Shown: positions 41,152 to 51,618, counted from the stretch's first letter. The stretch is DNA of 64,000 bases from Rana temporaria (GCF_905171775.1 NC_053489.1:330556089-330620088); one strand, 5' to 3'. The notes: generated from the sequence alone by a model not told the origin. A program made the numbers and translations.

Positions 41152-41735
41152 CTATTGGCCAAATCACTGCCATGGACGTTTGAGGCGCAACAGGCTGATG
41201 TACGGTGTCGTTTTCTCCTCCTGAAGGGGACGGTGTTTAATATGCGGGTCACCTTTGCCAACGTTTACTTTCCTAACGCGGACCATTCACAATTCTTATG
41301 GAGACTTCTTCCTGAACTCCTGGAGTTCACAGAGGGGATCCTTGTCTTTGGCGGGGACCTCAACTTTGCGATGGATTTGTCCCTTGATGTCTCGCGCGGT
41401 GCCTCCCACCTCTCCTACTTGCATCTGAAGCAGCTGAAGGTGGATCTACAGGCTCTGCGCCTAGTGGACCCCTGGCAGTTGCTCAATCCGCAGGACTGGG
41501 ACTATACCTTTTTTTTCTCAGGTGCATCACATGTACTCACGGCTAAGACCTATCCAGAGTGGTGTCCACCTCCATCGATGTCATGTCTTTCTCAGATTAT
41601 GCGCCAGTCCACCTGACACTCCAACTGAGGCCAGTGACTCGGTCCCCTTCATCCTGGAGACTAAATAAATCTTTGCTTCAGTCGGAGGAAACCTGTTCCG
41701 AATTGTTGAACACTCTACAGGAGTATTTCTCCATT
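41152..41735 (+). pseudogene. L1-like endonuclease, C-terminal part
   Basis: The frame continues from 38047 after the LTR element: LLAKSLPWTFEAQQADVRC, then FANVYFPNADHSQF, LVFGGDLNFAMD (the GDLN metal-binding motif) and, after a one-base frame slip near 41515-41560, DVMSFSDYAPVHLTL, where SDY(A)PV stands for the terminal SDH-type catalytic motif. The last readable residues run into LNTLQEYFS before a repeat fragment. The endonuclease is thus almost complete apart from the insertion and one frameshift. Confidence 0.85.
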
Positions 41736-41737
41736 AA

Positions 41738-41935
41738 AGTGGTAGTAAAATCTTTACTACCACTTTTACCTACAGGTAAGCCTATAATAAGGCTTACCTG
41801 TAGGTATAAAGAATACAGGTTTACAGGTTTAGGAGATATTCCCCTCGCAATCCGCCGCTGATTGTAGCGGGGCATGCGCAGCGGGGATCCTCGGGTAAAG
41901 GACCGGAAGCCGCCGGACCTTGCTGGAATGAAATC
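41738..41935 (+). mobile_element. Fragment of a small foldback repeat
   Basis: AAAGTGGTAGTAAAATCTTT is followed by its own inverted copy, and ACCTACAGGTAAGCCT by AGGCTTACCTGTAGGT, forming stacked hairpins over 70 bases. GC-rich sequence follows to about 41935. It replaces the reverse transcriptase part of the LINE. Confidence 0.65.
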
Positions 41936-41939
41936 TCCC

Positions 41940-42510
41940 GCGTGCAAAAAATTGCAGGAATACAACCGCTCTAATGGGGAGTTTGTTACCAACCCCCTGG
42001 TGGTCTGGGAGACCTGCTACAAAATCATGACCCAATGGTATAGAGTACCCTCTACTCTTCACCATTTCTTTCTGCAGGTTTCTAGCATATGTTGGCGTTG
42101 TGGCACTGCAGAAGAGACGATGTTGCACGTCTTTTGGGCTTGTCCTAAACTCTCTTCTTGCTGGCTCGAGGTGGCTCGCACGATCAAACACCTGACTGAT
42201 GTCTCCCTGGAGGGCGGCCTGCCTGCTTCACCTTTAATTAATACAAGCGACCCATTAATTAATACAAGGCCTCTCTCACCATCCAGATACTGAATGCTGC
42301 CAATGCATGAATCCCCCTCTGTTGGAGATCAGAGAACTCTCCGGCAAAGTCCCTATGGTTTTCTAAAGTGAATAAACTTAGAGACATGGAGGATCTCACT
42401 GCCACCTTACACAACAGGGAGGAGACCTCCCAGGAGACCTGGAGACCTTGGCAGCACTTTATATATATGGACACTTATCTCCAGGAGATTGCACAGTCTG
42501 GCTGATCCAA
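41940..42510 (+). pseudogene. L1-like ORF2 C-terminal region
   Basis: The translation has LVVWETCYKIMTQWYRVP, then ICWRCGTAEETMLHVFWACP, the C-terminal Cys/His motif (CxxC...H...C) typical of L1-group ORF2 proteins. Frameshifts follow after 42230, and a (T)TAATTAATACAAG segment is duplicated near 42234-42268. The reverse transcriptase that should lie upstream is absent. Confidence 0.8.
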
Positions 42511-43048
42511 TGGGCGTGTTCCGCTCCCTAGTCGCAGGGTGCTACCCTACTTTACATCTTTTCCAGGTTCTGCAATCTGCTCTCGCTTTCCACTATGCTC
42601 CACCCTCATTTTTTCCCTTCTGTTCCTCTACTCCTCCCTTTTTCCCCTATTGACCATACCCCCTCCCTATAATTTTTACCCAATCATGGGCTGTTTGGTT
42701 AGATACTGTGAATATCCTGATGTGCATTACTTTCTTATGTTTTCCATGCTTGGGCCCATCTGGTCATTGGGTTGCCTTGTCTCCCAAACAACTATAAAAA
42801 ATACAAATTGTTATTGTTTGTAAAGCTTTGCATACATTGAATCAGCTGCGCACACTGATACTACCTCTATATTGTGTTTTTTTTTTCATGTACCTTCTTA
42901 CTGTGCAGTGCCGGAGTATCTGATATGCTTCTCTCATTTTATGACCATGTTTGATCCTACTGTCTGATCTTTGTCATGTATCTCTGCTATCTGTGTTGAT
43001 TGTTAACTGCACTATTTACGAAAATAAAGGACTAAATTGCAAAAAAAA
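42511..43048 (+). other. 3' untranslated region and poly(A) of the L1-like element
   Basis: AT-rich, pyrimidine-biased sequence ending AAAATAAAGGACTAAATTGC followed by an A run at 43041-43048. No gene was recognised. Confidence 0.55.
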
Positions 43049-43084
43049 TTCACTCCATAATACGGAGACAGCAGGATGTGTATA

Positions 43085-43490
43085 GGAACAAAGCAAAAAT
43101 TTGAAATTAGTTTAGTTTCATTTTATTTCGTTATTTAACTAATTTCATTTAGTTAAATTTGTTGAAATTCCTTACATTCGTTTTCAGGATTTGTTTCGTA
43201 TTCGAATTCGAAAAAATTGGACCGCATTCGAAAAAATTCTACCTCATTCGGAAAAAAACCCCCACCAAATTCGAAAAAACTATCAAATTCAAAATAATTC
43301 TACCACATTCAAAAAAAATTGACCGAATTTGAAAAAAGTTAACTACATATAACCATTTTCCGAAATTCGTATAGCATTAAATCGAATTTGAATAGAAAAG
43401 AATATAATTGAAAATACTAGAAAAGAATAGCATAGAAAAACAATAGCACAGAACAGAAAAAAAATATTTTATATATATCTATATAGATAG
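43085..43490. repeat. TTCG/TTGAAATT-rich repeat block
   Basis: ATTCGAAAAAATT words are repeated at short intervals. The first half has TTAGTTTCATTT and AATTTCATTTAG. The sequence turns into an AGAAAAGAATAG tract and a TATATC tract before 43498. It resembles the block at 36264-36690. Confidence 0.65.
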
Positions 43491-43497
43491 ATATATC

Positions 43498-44969
43498 TGT
43501 AGCACTGCCCCCGAAGGAGCTGCTAGTTTGTTTTGGGCGGCATGTTACCTCTATTCCTTTGCTGTCTAGGGTATACGATGAGAGGTAGTAGGTTCAGGTG
43601 TATAACTTTGTTCGGAACCACTCCTGCTTCCAGCAACGTAGCTTTTGACGTCACTCTAGCCAGAGTGGGTATTGTGCACCTGGATAGGCCTGTCTCACCA
43701 GCCTAGCAGCCAGGGTGACACACGGAAACTTTAGCAAAGTCTCTGTCACAGACCTTCCCAAAGGTGGAGATGTATTCGGTCCAGAATCCTCTCAGCATAG
43801 GATTAAGCACCCGGATCTCTTCTTGAAATAGGTTCCTATGATCTCAGAACTGGCAGGCAACCTTCACTTGGCCTCTTAGTAATAGTGCATCCATCAATGA
43901 AGTTCAAGGCCTCTCCTGAGCGTACCAGCCTTCTGCTCGGTGCTCTACAGAATAGATGCTTCATTAAGTGGCTTCCTCCCTCTAAGACGGACAGCACAGG
44001 ACCACTCTGCAAGCGTAGACTCAGTCTGACTACCGGGCCTACTTAGTAGATCACAACCCCGGACTAACGTGGTCCCGGGCCAGGAACACTTGAACACGCA
44101 CCCCCGGCCAGGAGGGCCACTCACGGGGGTGGTGGGATGACAGGCCAGGATCGGCGACAATGACCCACGACCAAATGACGTCTGTCCCTTAAAGCGGGGG
44201 TTCACCCTATATAAAAAATGTTTTTTTATTTTTTTTCCTCTAGCATTAAATTCGACATAGTAGCGCGAGCTACAGTATGCCTGTCTGTATTTTTTTATCC
44301 CCGTACTCACTGTGCTATTGTACATTGAAGATTCCGGGGAATGGGCGTTCCTATGGAGAGAGAAGGTGATTGACGGCCGGCCCTGGCACGTCACGCTTCT
44401 CCGGAAATAGCCGAAATAGGCTTGGCTCTTCACGGCGCCTGCGCATAGCCTGTGCGCAGGCGCCGTGAAGAGCCGAGACCTACTCCGGCTGTCTTCGGGG
44501 AGCGTGACGTGCCAGAGCCGGCCGTCAATCATCCTCCCTCTCCATAGGCACGCCCATTCCCCGCGGGAGTCGGAATCTTCAATGTACAATAGCACAGTGA
44601 GTACGGGGATAAAAAAATACAGACAGGCATACTGTAGCTCGCGCTACTATGCCGAATGTAATGCTAGACTGTTGTTAAGGAGGGTGAACCACCGCTTTAA
44701 GTACTCTCCCCTAGCATGCACAGCAAGGCGATCAACCCCCATCGATTGGCTGCCGAGGAAAAACACCCAATACGCCCCAACTCAACTGCTGCCACCCTTG
44801 GCCTGGGGTGGTACCAACACCCCAGACAACAATAGTGGTCACTCACAGTACAGCCATGGCTGGAACAGAAACACAAATTTGGCAAAACAATACAGTCAGA
44901 GGTAGTTAAATCACTGACTACCCTCTAAATTTAAGGCAGCGCCAGCTATAAAAGTAGCAGGCCGCTACA
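43498..44969. mobile_element. Possible LTR (TGTAGC...GCTACA) with a nested foldback
   Basis: The block starts TGTAGCACTGCCCCCGAAGG and ends GCAGGCCGCTACA, giving inverted TGTAGC/GCTACA ends. Near the right end CTATAAAAG (44946-44954) could be a TATA box. Excluding the nested element it is about 960 bp of mixed-composition sequence with no coding motif. Flanking bases (ATATC and TACTG) do not form a duplication, which weakens the call; the left flank is a simple repeat that may have changed. Confidence 0.4.
44193..44696. mobile_element. 504-bp palindromic element with TTAA duplication
   Basis: Flanked by TTAA on both sides (44189-44192 and 44697-44700), with termini AGCGGGGGTTCACCCT and AGGGTGAACCACCGCT. 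The arms of about 250 bases are near-perfect complements, meeting at GCGCAGGCGCCGTGAAGAGC and its partner. No coding capacity. It is nested in the possible LTR. The fragment at 2097-2530 is a relative. Confidence 0.9.
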
Positions 44970-44975
44970 TACTGT

Positions 44976-45601
44976 GGGGTAGATCCACAAAGAAAGTACG
45001 CCGGCGTATCTATTGATACGCCGGCGTAATTTCAAAATTCCAGTGTCGTATCTTTGTTTTGAATCCTCAATTTTTCGACGTCCGCTAGGTGGCGTTCCCG
45101 TCGTAATCCGCGTCGAGTATGCAAATTAGCTATTACCAACGATCCACGAACGTACGAGCGGCCGTCGCATTCTTTTACATCGTTTCCGTTCGGCTTTTTC
45201 CGGCGTATAGTTAAAGCTGCTATCTTGTTGGCGTACTCAATGTTAAGTATGGCCGTCGTTCCCACGTATAATTTCGAACATTTTACGTCGTTTGCGTAAG
45301 TCGTCCGTGAATGGGGCTGGACGCCATTTACGTTCACGTCGAAAACAATGACGTCCTTGCGACGTCATTTGGAGCAATGCACCCTGGGAGTTTTGACGAA
45401 CGGGGCATGCGCAGTTAAATGAAACACGCCCCCCTACTCGCCGCATTTGAATTCCGTGCCCTTACGCCGTGAGAGATACCCTACGCCACCGTAACTTACG
45501 GCGCAAATTCTTTCAGGATTCAAAGAATAGCAAAGTAAGTTACAGCGGCGTAGCGTATCTCACATACGCTGCGCCCACGCAGATGTATGTGGATCTGCCC
45601 C
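44976..45601. mobile_element. GGGG(T/C)AGATCCAC-family miniature element
   Basis: Ends GGGGTAGATCCACAAAG and GTATGTGGATCTGCCCC are inverted; just inside is the palindrome ACGCCGGCGTATCTATTGAT with its partner. TGT occurs on both sides (44973-44975 and 45602-45604), a 3-bp duplication. The interior is CpG-rich and non-coding. Same superfamily as 13116-13802. Confidence 0.85.
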
Positions 45602-45642
45602 TGTATCTATATCTATAGATCTATCTATCTATCTATATACTG

Positions 45643-45717
<75 letters not shown>

Positions 45718-45727
45718 TTATCTATAT
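45602..45727. repeat. (CTAT)n microsatellite
   Basis: An almost uninterrupted CTAT tandem repeat of about 100 bases preceded by an imperfect stretch. The Ile/Tyr/Ser-rich open frame across it is an artefact. Confidence 0.95.
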
Positions 45728-45759
45728 ATTTTATGCAAAATTCGAATTTCAGAAGATGT

Positions 45760-45811
<52 letters not shown>

Positions 45812-45843
45812 ACATCTTCTGAAATTCGAATTTTGCATAAAAT
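45728..45843. repeat. Perfect 116-bp palindrome with no loop
   Basis: Every base pairs with its mirror around position 45785.5. The arms run ATTTTATGCAAAATTCGAAT, then TTCAGAAGATGTTG, then GTGTGTGTG and TATATATA to the axis. A TA and GT/AC centre with single-copy-looking outer arms suggests an inverted duplication rather than a simple repeat. Confidence 0.95.
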
Positions 45844-46003
45844 GAAATCGAATTCCAATAGAAAAGATTAAAATAGAATAGAAAAGAATACAAAAGAACA
45901 GCATAGAAAAACAATAGAACAGAAAAGGAAAAAATATAATATATTCTATTCTAAGCTTTTCTTTTCTAATTCATTTTGTACCAAATTCGAATTTCAAAAG
46001 ATG

Positions 46004-46085
<82 letters not shown>

Positions 46086-46141
46086 CTTTTCTGTTCTACG
46101 TTTTTTTTCTATTCTAAGCTTTTCTATTAGAATTCAATTTC

Positions 46142-46181
<40 letters not shown>
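45844..46181. repeat. AATAGAAAAG-type repeat with (TA)n tracts
   Basis: Short AATAGAAAAGAATAG and ACAATAGAACAG words are followed by a (TA)n tract (about 46006-46067), a T run, then inverted TTCTATTCTAAGC words and a second (TA)n tract up to the next element. Confidence 0.85.
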
Positions 46182-46184
<3 letters not shown>

Positions 46185-46937
46185 CCAGATTCAGAGAGAC
46201 TTACGACGGCGTGTCAGTAGATACGCCGTCGTAAGTCCGAATGTGCGCCATCGTATCTTTGCGCGCATTCTTAAACTGAGATACGCCTCACTGTTGCCAA
46301 GATACGACCTACGTAAGTCTCCTACGCCGTCGTATCTTGGGTGCATATTTACGCTGGCCGCTAGGGGCGTTTACGTTGATTTACGCGTTGAATATGTAAA
46401 TTAGCAAGATACGCTGATTCACGAACGTACGTACGTACGTACGTACGTACGTACGTACGCCCGTCGCAGTAAGCTACGCCGTTTACGTAAGACATACAGC
46501 GGCATAAAGATAAAACACCTCTCTAGGTGGCGCTGCCCATGCAAGGTATGGACGTCGGAACAGTCGTCGTATTTTACGTCGTTTGCGTAAGCCGTACGTG
46601 AATGGGGCTGGGCGTAGGTTACGTTCACGTCGAAAGCATTGAGCCGACATTGTTTCGTAGGGAGTATTTGCGACGTGATTATGAGCATGCGCGCGCATGT
46701 GCCGTACAAACGGCCCTCATTTACATGGGGTCACGGTTAATTTAAATGTAGCCCGCCCACTACATGCCTACTTTGAATTAGGCGGGGTTACGCCGGCCCA
46801 TTTGCGCTACGCCGACGTAACTTACGGAGCAAGTGCTTTGTGAATACTGGCCTTGCCTCACAATGTTACGTCGGCGTAGTGCAAATGGGATGTGCTACGC
46901 CGGCCAAAAGATACGCCGCTCTATGTGAATCTAGGCC
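46182..46937. mobile_element. GGGCCAGATTC-family miniature element with (ACGT)n
   Basis: Ends GGGCCAGATTCAGAG and TGTGAATCTAGGCC are inverted; inside the left end is TTACGACGGCGTGTCAGTAG with its mirrored partner. ATA lies on both sides, compatible with a 3-bp duplication, although the left flank is a (TA)n tract. The interior is rich in TACGTC and CGCCG words. Minus-strand frames (Ala/Arg/Thr-rich) are shadows. Confidence 0.8.
46427..46459. repeat. (ACGT)n microsatellite
   Basis: About eight uninterrupted copies of ACGT, a self-complementary tetranucleotide, inside the miniature element. Sibling copies have a single ACGAACGTACG at the same place. Confidence 0.95.
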
Positions 46938-47135
46938 ATACTGTATATATAAAACTATTTTCCGAAATTCTAATTTCGAATAGAATGAATTAGAATAAAA
47001 TAGAAAAGAATAACAAAAGAATAGACTAGAAAAACAATAAAACTGATTAGAATAAAATATGATGTATATTAAATTTTATTCTAGTCTGTTCTATTGTTTT
47101 TATATTTTATTATTTTCTATGCTTTTCTACTCCTA

Positions 47136-47407
47136 GGCCCCATACACACGATAGAATCTATCCGCAGATAAATCCCATTGAATGGGTTTCTGCGGATAGA
47201 TTCTATGGTGTGTACACTCCGGCGGATATTTATCCGCGGATATTTCCGAATTCCACGTCATCGCCAGAGGATTTCAGCGCGGATTTCAATGCGATGGTGT
47301 GTACACGCCATCGCATAGAAATCTGCTGAAATCCTCGAGAGGATTTATCCGCGGATACGGTCCGCTGGACCGTATCTGCGGATAAATCCTCTCGTGTGTA
47401 TGGGGCC
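47136..47407. mobile_element. 272-bp miniature element, GGCCCCATACACACGA termini
   Basis: The 16-base termini GGCCCCATACACACGA are exact inverted repeats. TA flanks both ends. The interior consists of nested palindromes: TCTATCCGCAGATAAATCC with its mirror, and GCGATGGTGTGTACACGCCA. No coding. The ACACACGA terminal word is shared with the otherwise different elements at 9.0, 11.3, 11.5 and 51.6 kb. Confidence 0.85.
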
Positions 47408-47729
47408 TAATTCAAATTCATTCTATATGAAATTCTAATTTCGGACTTTCAGAAATTTCAAAAATGTGCATAGAAAAGATTAGAATAGAATAGAAAAGAA
47501 TAGCATAGAAAAACAATAGAACGGAATAGAAAACAATATAATATATATATTATATTTTATTTTATTATATTCTGTTCTATTGTTTTTCTATGCTATTTTT
47601 TTCTATTCTATTCTATAGATTTGAATAGAAAAGAAAAGAATAGCATAGAAAAACAATAAAACAGACCAAAAAAAAATATTATATATATAATTTGATTTTA
47701 CGCTATACGAAATTGGAATTTCTGAAGAT

Positions 47730-47795
<66 letters not shown>

Positions 47796-47802
47796 GTATA
47801 TA

Positions 47803-47871
<69 letters not shown>

Positions 47872-47949
47872 TGTGTTGTTCTATTGTTTTTCTATGCTAT
47901 TCTTTTCTTTTCTAATCTTTTCTATTCTAATTCAAAATAATTCTATACG

Positions 47950-47989
47950 AAATTTGAATTTCGGAAGCTATCTTCCGAAATTCAAATTT
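47950..47989. repeat. Perfect 18-bp hairpin
   Basis: Arms AAATTTGAATTTCGGAAG and CTTCCGAAATTCAAATTT flank a 4-base loop. It is one of several TTCGGAA-centred palindromes in the repeat field. Confidence 0.9.
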
Positions 47990-48120
47990 TGTTTAAAATA
48001 AATTTGCATTTGAATAGAAAAGATTAGAATAAAATAGAAAATAATAGAAAAGAATAGCATAGAAAAACAATAGAACAGCATAGAAAAATAAATTAAATAA
48101 ATAAATATATAGAAAAGGAT

Positions 48121-48374
48121 CCTGTGAGCCACCACTCCTAAATGCTTAAAAAGAACAGATAGCAAACCAGCTGCTAGCGTGAAACACGTCTCATAAATCG
48201 TTCCAAAGCAAATAAGTAAATAGAATACGCTGCACTAGAAATAATCTATCGTATTAAATGTGATGCACACTCTATCAGTGCTGGTGCCAAAATGCATACA
48301 TTAATACATAAATAAATAGTAATATATCCAGTGTAATCAATAAATAGTGAATTAATAGGTAGATATAAACTATG
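48121..48374. other. Unassigned, with a GTGAAACACGTC motif
   Basis: CAGCTGCTAGCGTGAAACACGTC near 48166-48188 again resembles the stem-GAAAC arrangement seen at the Penelope ends. The core CTGANGA is absent, so no call is made. Confidence 0.3.
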
Positions 48375-48840
48375 GGCCGGATCCACGAAGCACTTACGCC
48401 GGCGTATCTCGAGATGCGCGGCGTAAGTGTATATATGCGCCGGGGTAACTATGCGCCATATCCACAGAACTAGATACGCCTGAAAATAGGCTTCTTCCGA
48501 CTGACGTAACTTTCATACGCCGGTGCAGCGTGGGCGCATATATACGCTGAACGCATCTGGCGCTCCCATTGATTTTCTATTCAAATATGCAAATGAGGGA
48601 GATACGGCGATCCACGAACGTATGTGCGCCCGACATGTGCTACGCGCGCCGCACGTAAGTTGTACGTCCAGCCTAAAGTTACCCCTCATAAAGCAGGGGT
48701 AAGTCAGCAGCAGACATGCACAAGTCAGCCGGAGAGCAGCTGCAGCAGCACCGTTACGGACAAGCTGAGCATCCACACTTGCAGGACAACTTTTTTCTAC
48801 GGTGTGTGTGTTTTTTTTAAACTATTTACACTTGCTTCGT
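48375..48840. mobile_element. GGGCCGGATCCACGAAG-family miniature element, right end lost
   Basis: The left terminus GGGCCGGATCCACGAAGCAC and the following palindrome (TTACGCCGGCGTATCTCGAG with its mirror) match the other members of the family. The right inverted end is absent; the sequence passes into the GC-rich module at about 48841. Confidence 0.65.
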
Positions 48841-49350
48841 GAAATGGTAGGGGTACAATGTACCCCATTACCAATTCACATAGGGTGGGGGGCAGGATCT
48901 GGGGGTCCCCTTTGTTAAAGGGGTCTTCCAGATTCTGATAAGCCCCCCGCCCGCAGACCCCCACAACCACCGTGCAAGGGTTGTGGGGATGAGGCCCTTG
49001 TCTCCATCAACATGGGGACATCCTCCCCATGTTGAGGGCATGTGGCCTGGTACGGTTCAGGAGAGGGGGGCAGCACTCTGTCCCCCCCCTTTTCTGCGGC
49101 CGGCCAGGTTAACGTGCTAGGATAAGGGGTCTGGTGTGAATTTTTGGGGGAACTCCACGCCATTTTTTTTTTAATTTGGGGTGGAGTTCCTCTTAAAATC
49201 CACACCAGACCTGAAAGGTCTGGAATGGATGTTTGGGGGGAACCCCACGTCATTTTTTTTTTAAATTGATGGCGGGGTTCCCCTTAATATTCATTCCAGA
49301 CCTGAAGGGCCTGGTAATGGAATTTGGGGGGACCCCCACGCTATTTTTTT
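48841..49350. mobile_element. Copy of the GC-rich foldback outer module
   Basis: GGTACAATGTACCCCATTAC, CAGATTCTGATAAGCCCC, CCACAACCACCGTGCAAGGG and CCTCCCCATGTTGAGGGC follow in the same order as at 21.9-22.3 kb and in the right arm at 29.68-30.1 kb. It continues with two direct repeats of a GGTGGAGTTCC...CCAGACCTGAA unit. No inverted partner arm is present here. Confidence 0.75.
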
Positions 49351-49925
49351 TTTTTTATGAATGAATTCGCTCTGAATTGCCAGAGCCGACAATTCATTAT
49401 AGCCGCAAGTCCGGTTTTGAAAGACTTTTTTTCATTTCAGAAATGACACTTTGTGCAGGGACAGTTCTATGTACAGGAAACCTTTGCCATTTCACATGCT
49501 AACTTTACACCCCCCTAAGTACGAAATTTAAAGTAATATTTCACTTTTATTGTTTCACTTTTAGCATTATTAAATTCACTGCTCCTGAAAAAACGTCCCT
49601 TTTTAAAACTTTTTTTGCATTGATACATGTCCCCTGGGACAGGACCCAGGTCCCAAAACACTTTTTAGGACAATAACTTGCATATTAGCCTTTAAAATTA
49701 GCACTTTAGATTTCTCCCATAGACTTTAACAGGGTGTTCGGCGGCTTTTCGAATTTGCCACGAACACCCCTAATTGTTCGTTGTTCGCCGAACAGGCGAA
49801 CAGGCAATGTTCGAGTCAAACATGAGTTTGACTCGAACTCGAAGCTCATCCCTAGTATCCAGTAAGTAATACAGTAGGCTTACAAGTGAAAAATCGCATC
49901 AGTGTGACTGGATGCCATTGTTTTA
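49351..49925. other. Repeat-derived, with a TTCGAGTC inverted word near the end
   Basis: Bases 49735-49858 contain GAACACCCCTAATTGTTCG, GCCGAACAGGCGAACAGG and AATGTTCGAGTCAAACATGA, then CTCGAACTCGAAGCTCATCC, which looks like the end of a repeat. No coding. Confidence 0.45.
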
Positions 49926-50207
49926 GAGTAATCCTCCATTCACACCGGTACGATTTATCATGTAATTTTTTTAGTTCCATATCACATTACAAGTCGCATC
50001 CCATCGTCGGCAACTCATGTCGCAGTGACTATTGAAAAAGGTTCCTATACTACTTTTTGCCAATTTCATTGCGACTTGCATAGACTTCTGTTGTATGAAG
50101 TCACAAATCGCAATTAAATCTGCAGTGCAATTTTCACTGATGTGCGGCTTTGAAATTGTGCTGAAGTATCCCAATTTCAAAGTTGCGCTGGTGTGAACGA
50201 GGGCTAA
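49926..50207. mobile_element. Miniature element, TTCACACC(A/G)G termini
   Basis: The left end CCATTCACACCGGTACGATT is mirrored at the right by GCGCTGGTGTGAACGAGGG. The interior has CAAGTCGCATCCCATCG and GCGACTTGCATAGACTTC as partial inverted words. The termini are diverged and no clear duplication was seen. Confidence 0.55.
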
Positions 50208-51190
50208 AGGTGACTGAATGCCATTTTATTTGGCTAAATAAAATTATTGCCCATTAAATGTTTTAAAATCTTTGCTGTATCTGCCTTGACAAATCTGGAA
50301 ATCGTTTGATAGGTGTTTTTAGGTCTCTGTGAATATTCATATTAAGCATCTTCTCTTCCTAGAACTAAAACTTACAAATCTCCTCCAGTTGGTAGTTAAA
50401 GATGAGCTGTGGGGTCCAAGGTACACCTTAAGAAAGTGTATGAGTGCATAGGCAGGCCCACCCAGGTTATTATTGAAAACATTTTCAATTCTCAAACCCA
50501 CATTAGCATCTTGTGTAGCTTGCATTATAGTTTAATGTTTTATCCTAACTGCAGCGATGTATGGTTCAGTACTATTTTAAAACGACTTGTTGTATAGTGT
50601 TAATCTTTTGAGAGAATGTTAGTTTATTTAATGTTGTGCAAAAGTATTTGTAAAATATCACTTCAATGTAAAAAAAAAGGCATTATTAGACTTTCAAGTT
50701 ATGCACCTCAGTTTGCTGTAATTTTATACATCTAAATTATCTACCCATAGTGTTTAATTCAAGCATTACCGGTACATTTATTTAGGAAAAATATTATTTA
50801 TTTTAAACTGATTAATTGTATCTTTCAGAAGAACAGTTTGCTGTTTTCACTATAAAAAATATTATATTAAAATAATAAATGTTAAAATTTTACTGGAATG
50901 AAGCGTTATAATTACTGTAAAGCTTGACAACTTGCCAAAAATGACAACTAGTTTCTTGTAATAGCTATCTATTAGTAACGCTTATGATAAAAAGATTGGA
51001 AGAAAATAAAGCAAAATTAAAGTCTGCGTTTTCAATGTTATTTTATTTTTTCTCTTTAAGCTGTCACATATTATATGCTGTAAAACAAGTTCAGTCTAGA
51101 GTCTTTCCATAACCCAAAACTATTAGGAAAGTACTATATCTTTCTAACATGCCTGTAACTAGCTAGTCTTTGACACTTAAAAAAATAATT
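50208..51190. other. Unassigned AT-rich DNA
   Basis: No gene, tandem repeat or terminal repeat recognised. Confidence 0.4.
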
Positions 51191-51192
51191 TT

Positions 51193-51618
51193 GCTTTAAA
51201 ATGTAGCTTACACCTAAAAAAGAAAAAAAAAAAAGATTTTTTTTTTTTTTACTCATCTGGAAATGCCTGTTGCTATGCAGTCCCACGAAATCTGCCTTTG
51301 AAACCACCTAGGATTCTGACATCATCTCCCTCTAATGCTCCTGGGAAATGTGTGTCATCATTTCCCAGGATGCAGTGCGCTGTCCAATTATCACTCCCCA
51401 TCCAAGACTTCCAGGAAGTAAGTGCTTGTGGGCTTCACAATGCCCACAAGCAAAATGACAACGGTGTAGACATAGTTTTATAAACTATCTTTTTTGAATA
51501 TCTATGCGGATCGGCAGCGGATTGTAAAATAGTAGGTGACCGGATTTATATTATAAAAACGCAGGATGAAAGGACATACATTAAAAAAATGCTAACTGTG
51601 GTTGGAACTCCACTTTAA
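51193..51618 (+). mobile_element. Miniature element with GGAACTCCACTTTAA terminus
   Basis: The right end reads GTTGGAACTCCACTTTAA; the left has the diverged inverted counterpart TTTAAAATGTAGCTTACACC. The interior word GAAATGCCTGTTGCTATGCA then CCCACGAAATCTGCC is shared with the copy at 52615-53128. No coding. Confidence 0.6.

Larger units (their letters stand above)
36700..43048 (+). mobile_element. L1/Tx1-like LINE, internally deleted and carrying an LTR element
   Basis: Read on the plus strand: a 5' region (to about 37830, including a CT-rich stretch at 37566-37720), endonuclease part 1, a 3.1-kb LTR element insertion, endonuclease part 2, a small foldback fragment in place of the reverse transcriptase, the ORF2 C-terminal zinc-binding region, then a 3' untranslated region with AATAAA at 43021-43026 and an A run to 43048. 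The poly(A) end is clear; the 5' limit is approximate. The copy cannot move on its own. Confidence 0.7.
46938..48120. repeat. AATAGAAAAGAATAGCATAG repeat field with (TA)n
   Basis: Alternating plus and reverse copies of AGAAAAGAATAGCATAGAA and ACAATAGAACAG words, each near TTCGAATTTC-like termini, giving several imperfect palindromes. A (TA)n tract of about 140 bases lies at 47731-47869. One miniature element is embedded (47136-47407). The field appears to be several small foldback units in tandem. Confidence 0.75.

Noticed and set aside
43498..44969. Confident solo-LTR call
   Set aside because: The TGTAGC/GCTACA ends fit, but no target duplication is visible, so it was kept only at low confidence.
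45587..45871. Ile/Tyr/Ser-rich frame over the CTAT and TA tracts, and similar ones near 46.0 and 47.7 kb
   Set aside because: Pure microsatellite translation.
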